Below, one piece after another: positions 55,960-64,000 of a stretch of 64,000 nucleotides of DNA. The stretch is from Ostrinia nubilalis (lineage: Eukaryota > Arthropoda > Insecta > Lepidoptera > Crambidae). Under the pieces are notes generated by a model that was not told the origin of the DNA, ran no database searches, and was given only the letters and a program-made list of their open reading frames with translations. The DNA lies in assembly GCF_963855985.1 (NCBI RefSeq), contig NC_087090.1, positions 16,676,501 through 16,740,500 of the forward strand. The letters are read 5' to 3'. The position numbers and the translations under genes were made by a program. Position 1 is the first letter of the stretch. The number at the start of each line of letters is the position of its first letter.

Positions 55960-56090
55960 ATAGGTTACTTCTGTACTGTCATAATTCATTAATTAGTTTT
56001 AAGAAATATTTTAATATTAAGTGATGACTGTGATGAGTGATACTAGCCCTGACCAATGTTCACTGTATTATTAGTAATGTGTGTAGCTAT
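55960..56090 (+). repeat. First unit of the GTGATACCCGA tandem-like repeats
   Basis: TAATTAGTTTTAAGAAATAT and GTGATGAGTGATACTAGCCC GACC-like text reappear with changes many times between 57870 and 60560. This unit precedes the foldback insertion. Confidence 0.5.
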
Positions 56091-56091
56091 A

Positions 56092-57194
56092 CAGTGTGAG
56101 TCACGTTAAAGTGTACATATGAAAATAGATGAAACTAGACTTATTTTTATCGACAAAAAAAGAGGTCAAAATTTTTTTGAGATGTTTTTTTTTATTTTTT
56201 ATAGAATTTTTTTTCTTCCAATTACTTATTGTAAAGAAAACGTAATAAATTTTAAACTAAGCGGTATATCCTGATAAAATAAAAACAGTAATAATGCTAA
56301 ATAACAGGCAATACTAAAAAATACATAAAAATACACAAAAAAGGCCAACAAATAATAAAAAATGATACTTTTTGAAAAAAATCTGCTTTTAAATTCGTGT
56401 TTTTTGGTTATTTGATAAATTTCTCCAAAAAATGCCCCTATAACCGGTGGTTTTTATTACTTTGTATTATTCTCTATCGTATTATCTTCGTAAAACCAAA
56501 AATCGCATGTCTCTATCCCTATCACAACATTTGCTATGATCGTTTGAACAAAGGCCTGCCACAACATTATTCTCCGCTACAGGTAGAGACAACTTTAATT
56601 TAACTTAAATGCTTATTTTACTTCGAAATATTTTGTTTTTATTTGAAATCTAACTTGTCTTTATCAAAATTACAAATCTAGAGCCATTTTCAGTTTCGTT
56701 GTTAACGAAGCGTTGAATGGCGCGCCCGGAGAGGCTTAATTCAAACGATCATTGCAAACGTTGTGATAGGGATAGAGACATGCGATTTTTGGTTTTACGA
56801 AGGTATTACGATAGAGAATAATACAAAGTAATAAAAACCACCGGTTATATGGGCATTTTTTGGAGAAATTTATCAAATAACCAAAAAAACACGAATTTAA
56901 AAGCAGATTTTTTTTAAAAAGTATCATTTTTTATTATTTGTTGGCCTTTTTTGTGTATTTTATGTATTTTTTTAGTATCGCTTGTTATTTAGCATTATTA
57001 CTGTGTTTATTTTATCAGGATATACCGCTTAGTTTAAAAGTTATTACGTTTTCTTTACAATAAGTAATTGGAAGAAAAAAAATTCTATAAAAAATTTAAA
57101 AAAATCTCCAAAAATTTTTGACCTCTTTTTTGTCGATAAAAATAGGTCTAGTTTCATCTATTTTCATATGTACACTTTAACGTGACTCACACTG
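56092..57194. mobile_element. 1.1 kb foldback element with about 500-bp arms and TA target duplication
   Basis: CAGTGTGAGTCACGTTAAAG and the following sequence are mirrored to the right end ...CTTTAACGTGACTCACACTG. Arms extend about 500 bp each, with a central segment near 56560-56740. TA stands on both sides (56090-56091, 57195-56196 equivalent at 57195-57196). This suits a Tc1/mariner-type non-autonomous element. No transposase frame. Confidence 0.8.
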
Positions 57195-57229
57195 TATTAA
57201 TTATGTAGGTACCTATGTTAAGTTATTAA

Positions 57230-57862
57230 AGGACATCATCCATTTTGGTCCAAAATCAAAAGTGCCGGCCAAAAAATAAAAGTGCTGTATTCTGATAGAA
57301 TACGTCCGCCTTAGCATTTATTACTATGGCACCAAAGCTGTAGCACCACTGTGCATCGTGGTATTTGAGTTCTAAAAATATATGAAACGACTGACTTTGA
57401 TCTCAAATACTACGACGCACAGTGGTGCTACAGCTTTGGTGTCATAGTAACAAATGCTAAGGCGGACGTATTCTGTCAGAATACAGGACTTTTTTTTTAT
57501 TGGCCGACATTTTTGATTTTGAACAAAAAATGTATGAATCGTCGATGAATTTTAGATCTCAAATACTCGACGCACAGTGGTGCTACAGCTTTGGTGCCAT
57601 AGTAACAAATGCTAAGGCGGACGTATTCTGTCAGAATACAGCACTTTTTTTTTATTGGCCGACACTTTTGATTTTGAACAAAAAATGTATGAATAGTCGA
57701 TGACTTTTAGATCTCAAATACTCGACGCACAGTGGAGCTACGGCTTTGGTGCCATAGTAACAAATGCTAAGGCAAACGTATTCTGTCAGAATACAGCACT
57801 TTTTTTTGTTGGCCGGCACTTTTGATTTTGGACCAAAAATATATGAAACGTGGATGATGTCC
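57230..57862. mobile_element. MITE (AGGACATCATCCATTTTGG family), copy 2, with internal triplication
   Basis: Termini as in the copy at 34758. The right half is repeated three times with a period of about 155 bp, each with ACGCACAGTGGTGCTACAGC, GGCGGACGTATTCTGTCAGA and ATTGGCCGACA-like blocks. Confidence 0.75.
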
Positions 57863-57869
57863 TTTTGAT

Positions 57870-58812
57870 TTATCTGTGATAATGAAATTGATTAATTAGA
57901 TTTACTAAGAGAGTGATAAGTGATACCCGACCCGACCGTGGATCACCTGTATTCTTTTACACAGTAAAGCACAGTAAAGTATAGGTACCTGATTAATTAG
58001 TTTTAAGAGGTAGGTATATTGATTGTTATTAAATTTTAGTGGCAAAGTTCCTTATGTTAAAATTATATTTTTTATTGAATAAGTGATGAGTGATACCCGA
58101 TAAGAACGTGGATCACCACATTTCAATAAGTAAAGTGTGCCTACTAAGTTATTAAAAGTTGATCGATGTGTGATATTAATTGAACTGATTAATTAGTTTT
58201 ACGAAGTATATTGATTGTTACTTTAGTGTTAAAGTTCCTTATATTATAATTTGTCTTCAAATTATATTTTTTATTGAATAAGTGATCAGTGATACCCGAT
58301 AAGAATTTGGATCACCAGATTTCTATACGCAAAGTGTACCTACTTAAATTTTTAAATGATGATTGATCTGTGATAATAATTGAACTGATTATAAGCTTTA
58401 CGAAATAATAAAATAAAAAAAATAAAATTTAAAAAAATTCATAAAATTCATTTATTTTTGCAAATAGGCTTTAAAAAAGCGCTTTTACACGTCCCAATAT
58501 TAACCCTACCACTGCTTCGGGACAATAAATGGGTCAGTGCTGAGAAGAAGCAGCGCAAGAAACTCAGTAATTGTTATTTTAGGGGTAAAGTTCCTTAAAT
58601 ATTTATTTTGTCTCTAAATTAAGTATAGTTTTATATTTAATGAGTGATGACTGTGATGATATTAGACCCGACCGATCACTGTAATATTAGTCATGTGTAA
58701 CTATGTTGTATGTATGTACCTAAGTTTAGTTAGTAAAATATGATTTATCTGTGGTAATTAAATAGATTAATTAGATTTACGAATCTCTGATGGATGAGTG
58801 ATACCCGACCCG
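57870..58812 (+). repeat. Degenerate about 200-bp tandem repeats of the large transposon
   Basis: Blocks GTGATACCCGA(C/T), GTGGATCACC, CAGTAAAGT, TGATTAATTAGTTTTACGAA and GTTAAAGTTCCTTA recur in order at about 57910, 58085, 58285, 58640 and 58795. The series resumes at 60120-60560. It looks like an old subterminal satellite of the transposon. Confidence 0.65.
58445..58575 (-). repeat. Dispersed repeat (CTGCTTCGGGACAATAAATG family), copy 3
   Basis: CATTTATTTTTGCAAATAGG, CACGTCCCAATATTAACCCT and GAGAAGAAGCAGCGCAAGAA match copies at 31985 and 36448. Inserted within the tandem repeats. Confidence 0.6.
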
Positions 58813-60118
58813 CGGAAACCTTTCCGCCAACTGGGACCGCAATCAACTAGCTAGGACCGCGGTCCCAATCGCCAGATCAGTAAAAATTAAATACTTTTCT
58901 GGGACCATTCATAAAGGACAATGACCAAAAATGTATGGAGTGTGGTCCAAATGTCAACCACCACCTATGTAGTAAAATAGTCTACTAAATACTGATTCAT
59001 TATAACCAAACCGCAATCAAAAATATGCTGTCAGTAAAAAGTTTAAGACTGAATGAAAAGTCATGTTTTTACCTTTTCATCTGAAAATTAATGTTCTTGA
59101 TATCATTCTATCCATCGCACATTTCGGATTAATCTATGCATATTATGTCATGTCGCTTAGTGTGCCGTGTTAGATTCTCGCTAAAAGAAAAAAAAACTCA
59201 GAAGAAAGACAACAATATTGGAATTATGGTCGGGTGGTCGCTGCTCCGCCCCTATTGGTTGTAGGGTGATGTTATACAGGGTGTTAGGTAAATGGGTATA
59301 TAAGCCGACACTAGCCCATGTTAACATGGGCATATAAATGGTATGGTGAAGTCAGAAATTTGATATTATCATTTTAATATTTTTAATTTTCATACAAAAT
59401 ATTTTTTATAAAATCCGATTTGTATGAAAATTAAAATAATTAAAATTAAGATATCAATTTTCTGACTTCACCATACCATTTATATGACCATGTTAACATG
59501 TGCTAGTGTCGGCTCATATACCCATTTACCTAACACCCTGTATAACCTAAAACCATCCTTGATAAATGGGCTATCCATAACAAAAAGAATTTTTCAAATC
59601 GGACCAGTAGTTCCTGAGATTAGCGCGTAAACTACTACAATTTTTCATACAGTCATAACTTTTTACTGACAGTTTATTTATTTTTCGTCCCATACTGAAA
59701 GTTAATCTCTATTTAATGGACCATAAGCCAATATAGGTCTCATTAGTGGTGGACATTTGGACCACTTTTGGTCATTGTCCTTTTAGTACGATACCGATTT
59801 TGGAATGAATAATATTTTTTTTAAGTTATCTATGAGTGAACCTAGTCGCTGGAAGAAAAATATTTAATTTTTATCGATCCAGCGACTGGGACCACTGTCC
59901 CAGTTAATTGCGGTCCCAGTAGCCGGAATCTACGGCCCGATCGCGAACGTCTTCGCTTTCGCTTCGCGAAGCCCACACTCGGCCTCGTCGGCACGCGCAC
60001 CGACGATCGCCAAACGGCTAGAGTACCTTCTGTACTCGCCACTCTGCCCGGTGAAGCTGGAAAAGCTCCTCTAGCTACCAGCGCGCGTCCCTTCAAAAAA
60101 AAAAAAGCCGGAAACCTC
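58813..60118. mobile_element. 1.3 kb inverted-repeat element with 9-bp target duplication, nested in the tandem repeats
   Basis: CCCGACCCG lies on both sides (58804-58812 and 60119-60127); removing the insert restores GATACCCGACCCGTCCGTGG. Mirrored internal blocks include ACTGGGACCGCAAT against ATTGCGGTCCCAGT, and CATTCATAAAGGACAATGAC against GTCATTGTCC. The 9-bp duplication suggests another MULE. A GC-rich 250-bp stretch (59930-60090) near the right end differs in composition. Confidence 0.65.
59275..59543. repeat. Palindromic MITE with TACAGGGTGTTAGGTAAATG ends
   Basis: TACAGGGTGTTAGGTAAATG GGTATAT is mirrored by ATATACCCATTTACCTAACA CCCTGTA. Arms of about 120 bp, nested in the 1.3 kb element. 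Confidence 0.75.
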
Positions 60119-60164
60119 CCCGACCCGTCCGTGGATCACCAGTATTCTACTACACAGTAAAGTA

Positions 60165-60382
60165 TAGGGTAAGGTGGGGCACAATGTTACACGGGGTACA
60201 ATGTTACAATGCATATTTCTCCGTCCCTTTCTATTAGTTGTATGATGTTCAGCGGCTCAGTTCAGCAGCTCTTATGAGCTTGACAAACGTGTATACCAAC
60301 ATCATACAACTAATAGAAAGGGACGGAGAAATATGCATTGTAACATTGTACCCCGTGTAACATTGTGCCCCACCTTACCCTA
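60165..60382. repeat. Palindromic MITE with TAGGGTAAGGTGGGGCACAA ends
   Basis: Arms of about 85 bp: TAGGGTAAGGTGGGGCACAA TGTTACACGGGG mirrored by CCCCGTGTAACATTGTGCCC CACCTTACCCTA, around a loop with GGCTCAGTTCAGCAGCTC. Inserted in a tandem-repeat unit. Confidence 0.8.
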
Positions 60383-60559
60383 CCTAGGTTATTAAAAGTT
60401 GATCGATCTGTGATAAATAATTTACCTGATTAATTAGTTTTATGAAGTAGGAATTTTATTTCATTAGTGATACCCGACAAGAACGTAGATCATCGGATTT
60501 CTAGTAAAGTGTATCTACCTTAATTATTAAAAATGTTAATTGATCTGTGATAATAATCG

Positions 60560-61221
60560 AGCTGAATAAAAACGTTTTTGATTGTTATTTTAGTATTTCA
60601 TTCTAGCTATTATATTTCCAAGAATAACCTGGTTTTGCCATGTCTGAATACAGTTCTTTTTTGGGTTTCGGTAAAACCGGTTTTGTGACCCCCTAAATCC
60701 CACCCTTACGTTCATATAAAAAGAATGTGCGTAATCTATACGTACATAAGGCACCTAAAATAATAGAGAGGAAAGAATTGATTGTATTGAACAATGAACC
60801 GTCTCAGCTATAAAAGACCCACTAAACTGAACTGTCCCACCAAACACATTGATAGGGGGCGCCACCATTGTTCACCTGTACAAGGTTACCCAAAAAGTAC
60901 TGTCAAGCCGAAGCCCAGAGGTAGAGTATCACTAGGGCTACCCGAATACTCGATTTTTTCAAGTTATTTATAATTTTCAGATGATATGATAATGATGAAA
61001 ATCTTTATCATATTTCAAAAACTGGGATAAAATCTATCCTACGTCCTTTCCCGGGACTCAACCATTTCTATGCCAAATTTCATCAAAATCGGTTCAGTGA
61101 TTTAGGCGTGAAAGCAAGACAAAGTTACTTTCACATTTATAATATTAGTATAGATGCAATGTTTTTGCCTCGATTAAATAAAACATTGTGATCAAAATAA
61201 AAACTTATTATCAAAATATTT
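60560..61221. other. Right internal flank of the large transposon, with Helitron scrap
   Basis: Mostly featureless. 61010-61154 is a partial Helitron of the family at 24882 (minus orientation: GCCAAATTTCATCAAAATCG, AAAGCAAGACAAAGTTACTT), lacking its CTAG end. Confidence 0.55.
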
Positions 61222-62055
61222 TATAGGTTATTAGGTACTCAATACAGAAATCAGCCGGCTCCTAGTCTAAAATTCTTATAATCGAAATTAAATGTTTTAA
61301 ACTACAAATAAAAATGATTCAAACAGTACTAGTTTTTAGGTTCAAATTCGACTGCTCTAGTGGACGCACGGAACGGCAACGTCGCAGTCGACCCATATTA
61401 TTTGAATTATTTGGCGGGAAAATAGTTTTTGGCTTTTAATTCTGAAACTAAGAGGCCTAGAGATTTGAAATTATGTCTCGTGTGTACTTCAATTATAACG
61501 AATTATTTGATCTTTAAAACGCAACTCTAACTTATACGGTTTTAATAATCCACCGTGTGTTACGTGTCACCAGCTTACACATACGTATCGGTTCGTAGTT
61601 CGAAAACGGTTCGAAATAAAGCTTTGAAAGAATTGAAGTCGGGTTTTTTTATTCGACTTTAATTTATGAGATATAAAACATTGATGTAGCTTAAATATTT
61701 ACGAAGATACAGATGTGTAAGCTGGAGACACGGTACTCCAGCTCGCACATAGTTTTTTGATCGTGGTTTTAACAGTATTTGAGCTAAAGTCTTGAAAAGT
61801 CGAAAGCCTACTATTTGGATTCGACTGTAATTTTTGAGGTATAATACATTATCGTAGCATAAATATTTACGAAGATACAGATGTGTCAGCTGGAGACACG
61901 TGTCCTCAGCTTACACATAGAAAACAACTCATAGTTATGAAGTTCTAATGGCTCTAATTGAATGACTGAGAGGTTTGATGACTCTAATTAGGCTTTTATT
62001 GATGGTATACTTGGAATTGCTCTAGGGCCAATGAGGAAGTTGGAGACATGTTCAT
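61222..62055. repeat. Right 834-bp terminal inverted repeat of the MULE/NOF element
   Basis: Reverse complement of 43487-44320. Outer end ...AGTTGGAGACATGTTCAT, followed by the target duplication ATTTGTTTG at 62056-62064. Confidence 0.85.
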
Positions 62056-62504
62056 ATTTGTTTGTGTATTTTTTTGTCAATATTTGACAGTATTGACACT
62101 GACAGTAGTTTTTTTTACTTCTGATTTAAAGCAAAGATAAGTAAACTATGCAGCTTTAAATGCATTTTAAATGAAACATTTAGAAAACCATAGAATTGAG
62201 AATGTTACTAGGTATGCAAAATCACTTGAAACCTATGTTACAGTTAAGCTTTTACATTTACAAATACATTAGTTTTTATTTCATTCAAAAATACCCAGTA
62301 GTTATGATTTTATAGGCATTCAAAGTTCGCTTAAATATTGAGTCCCGCCGACGGTCACGTGACCCCGTGTGACGTACATTCACAGCGTCCGCTCACTAAA
62401 AACGGATATAAACATACTTAAATACATTTTTTTTTGTAAATACAAACTTATTATACATATTAACACCCAGACCCATCACAGAAATTAAAATTGAACCAAA
62501 CCCA

Positions 62505-62815
62505 AACTTGATGCGATTGTGTCGTTTTATTGCGAATTACCTTCCAGGTCCATCATTAGACCCCGATTACTATATAGAATTAAAATACTCATCAATACAA
62601 AACGAACGAGCCCAAACTCGATGCATTTAAGTCGTTTTATTATAGAGTTCCTATGGCCACCTTCCAGGTCCATCATCAGATCAGCTCCATGTCATCATAA
62701 TATTGCATGGTCATCCAAATCACATGTGTTTGCGAAATTTCAGCTTAATCGGTTGCCTGGAAGTGGGTCTTAATTCAGTTTGCAAGATTCCACCCATACA
62801 AATATGAGCCAGTCG
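62505..62815. repeat. Dispersed repeat with internal near-duplication
   Basis: CCCAAACTTGATGCGATTGT GTCGTTTTATT and TTCCAGGTCCATCATTAGA recur about 105 bp later with changes (CCCAAACTCGATGCATTTAA GTCGTTTTATT, TTCCAGGTCCATCATCAGA). The tail TTTCAGCTTAATCGGTTGCC TGGAAGTGGGTC is known to me as a common lepidopteran repeat of unsure class. Confidence 0.5.
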
Positions 62816-63051
62816 TTGTAATATGACGTCACGCGCATAAAATGGCGGGCCGGCCGCCGCCCGCACTTTTAAAATTCAATATCTTGGAAACTAATTGACG
62901 TATCGAAATAATTCTTTCACGTGTATTTTTTATTTTTAACAGAGAATACAGAAAGCTAAAAAACAAAATTAGTGAACATTCTTCATTATGCCATTAAAAC
63001 CATTAGCCACTTAAACCATTTAGCAAAATAATTAACTTTTAAAAAAAATAA

Positions 63052-63465
63052 AACCGACTTCAAATGCGTGAACACAAAAAAAAACTAAAAATTAAAAATA
63101 TTGCGTATAAAAAAGTTCATCCCCAATTTTCCACCCTTGGGGGTGAAATATTTTCTTCAAATTCACATGAAACCACCCTTTTGATAATACCTATTCAACA
63201 AAAAAATAATCGTTCAAATTGATTTATAATCGGCGGAGATATTGCGTATAAAAAAGTTCATCCCCAATTTTCCACCCTTGGGGGTTGTTTTTTCTATTAT
63301 TAAATTTAAATGGGACCACCCTTGAGGTATTACCTATACGCCGAAAAAAGATTTGTTCAAATCGGTTCATAATTGGCGGAGTTATCGCGTAACAAACATA
63401 GAAAAAAAAAAAAAAAAAAAACATACGGGTCGAATTGAGAACCTTCTCCTTTTTTGAAGTCGGTT
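63052..63465. mobile_element. Non-autonomous element with ACCGACTTCAAA termini
   Basis: AACCGACTTCAAA at the left is mirrored by TTTTTTGAAGTCGGTT at the right. Inside, AAAAAAGTTCATCCCCAATT TTCCACCCTTGGGGG occurs twice (63108 and 63247), and an A-run of about 20 is at 63401-63420. It belongs to a widespread insect repeat family. Confidence 0.65.
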
Positions 63466-63738
63466 GATAAGTTTGTAACTTGACGTTGACGTTTACTTGA
63501 TCTATATTGTCTATAGTTATGTAATGGTGGACCACGAACACGAATGTCGAATGTGTGATTGTTTGTTGTGTGATTGATAAAATAAAATAGAAATGTATTG
63601 CTTGCGTGAAATTTCGTCCAGCAAAAACTTTATAGTTTTTGCTTGAAAATGTACTTCAAAGACTTTAGTGAAATGAAATCGTGGCTACAACATCTTAGTC
63701 AGTGATCATCACGTTCGTAAAAATCAACAAGAATAAAC

Positions 63739-63796
63739 ATGGAGCAAAAACAGGATAAATGGGATGCTCTGGCTACTGTTAAATCTTTTGATTTAG
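63739..63796 (+). CDS. First coding exon of an unidentified gene
   Basis: ATG 63739 in good context (AATAAACATGG) reads MEQKQDKWDALATVKSFDL and one base of a Gly codon before the donor TTTAG|GTAAGC. The exon is partial to the gene, which continues beyond the window. I do not recognise the protein. The evidence is start context, an open frame with charged soluble-protein composition and a consensus donor. It is divergent from METTL13. Confidence 0.45.
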
Positions 63797-64000
63797 GTAA
63801 GCTACCCTTACAAATACCTATTTACTATTCAGACCAATTATATAAATAATTTGACACGTTATTTTGTAGTATTTTTTGTTGTGCAGTGTGTGTAGCATGC
63901 ATGCAGTACTTGAAATGCACACATGAAGGCTTTTTTTGCCCTAATCTCTATTGTGTTGTCTACCTGAGATAACAATACATACGTGGTACCTACTACGCCA

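Larger units (their letters stand above)
43487..62055 (+). mobile_element. 18.6 kb MULE/NOF (Foldback)-like DNA transposon with 834-bp terminal inverted repeats
   Basis: ATGAACATGTCTCCAACTTC at 43487 is mirrored by GAAGTTGGAGACATGTTCAT ending at 62055, and the match runs 834 bp inward on each side. ATTTGTTTG stands directly outside both ends (43478-43486 and 62056-62064), a perfect 9-bp duplication as made by Mutator-like and FB/NOF elements. Between the repeats lie a MULE/NOF-like transposase frame and a protease-like frame (52660-55903). Later insertions account for roughly half of the length: an I-type LINE, a hAT MITE with a Helitron, a 1.1 kb foldback element and several MITEs. Confidence 0.85.
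62065..63738. promoter_or_regulatory. Upstream region between the transposon and the right-hand gene
   Basis: Before the transposon arrived this would have been continuous with 43414-43486, making an about 1.7 kb divergent intergenic region between METTL13 and the gene starting at 63739. It now contains dispersed repeats at 62510-62815 and an element at 63052-63465. No core promoter motif is convincing. Confidence 0.4.

Noticed and set aside
59842..60096. Arg/Ser-rich minus frame in the GC-rich part of the 1.3 kb element
   Set aside because: The frame is open because of local GC content. It has no domain and lies in a non-coding repeat element.
62505..62815. 84-codon frame MSFYCELPSRSIIRPRLLYR
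   Set aside because: It is read from a two-unit dispersed repeat without coding motifs.

Overview
The window looks like nuclear DNA of a moth or butterfly. It is AT-rich and has split genes with GT..AG introns. It is crowded with repeat types I associate with lepidopteran genomes: RTE-type LINE ends with (GAT)n tails, non-autonomous Helitrons ending CTAG, hAT and palindromic MITEs, and a BEL/Pao LTR element. The order assignment is inference; no ribosomal or mitochondrial marker is present.

Layout. (1) A plus-strand gene for a SUN-domain membrane protein of the SUCO/Slp1 family has a signal-peptide exon at 1712-1803, then a 15.3 kb intron, a large exon at 17088-19152 and a last exon at 20328-21365 (1064 residues predicted). 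The start of intron 1 is a tandem array of about 270-300 bp units, each carrying the last part of exon 1 and its splice donor. A rearranged 7.7 kb BEL/Pao element (2090-9806, 5-bp target duplication) sits inside one unit. (2) Convergent to it, on the minus strand, lies METTL13 (eEF1A lysine/N-terminal methyltransferase), with ten coding exons from 43413 down to 22126 (656 residues predicted). The exon encoding SAM-binding motif I is repeated in intron 7: seven further copies, three cut short by a fusion to a MITE and three with in-frame candidate acceptors. (3) Only 64 bp upstream of the METTL13 start codon is an 18.6 kb transposon, 43487-62055, with 834-bp terminal inverted repeats and a perfect 9-bp target duplication (ATTTGTTTG). 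It encodes a MULE/NOF (Foldback)-like transposase whose downstream frame has a ubiquitin-protease-like Cys/His module. It has itself been invaded by an intact I-type LINE (45912-51224), a hAT MITE holding a Helitron, a 1.1 kb foldback element and several palindromic MITEs. (4) At the right end a plus-strand first coding exon (63739-63796) marks an unidentified gene, divergent from METTL13. The giant transposon therefore splits what was probably a shared intergenic promoter region of about 1.7 kb.

The host genes are housekeeping genes. SUCO is an ER/nuclear-envelope SUN-domain protein and METTL13 methylates the translation factor eEF1A. The unusual biology is in the mobile DNA: a foldback-type MULE with a protease-like module, two host exons multiplied with their splice sites, and a four-level nest of insertions with target duplications that can be read at several levels.

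All boundaries come from reading the sequence by eye. Splice sites were chosen by GT/AG, phase and remembered protein family alignments, and no database search was run.
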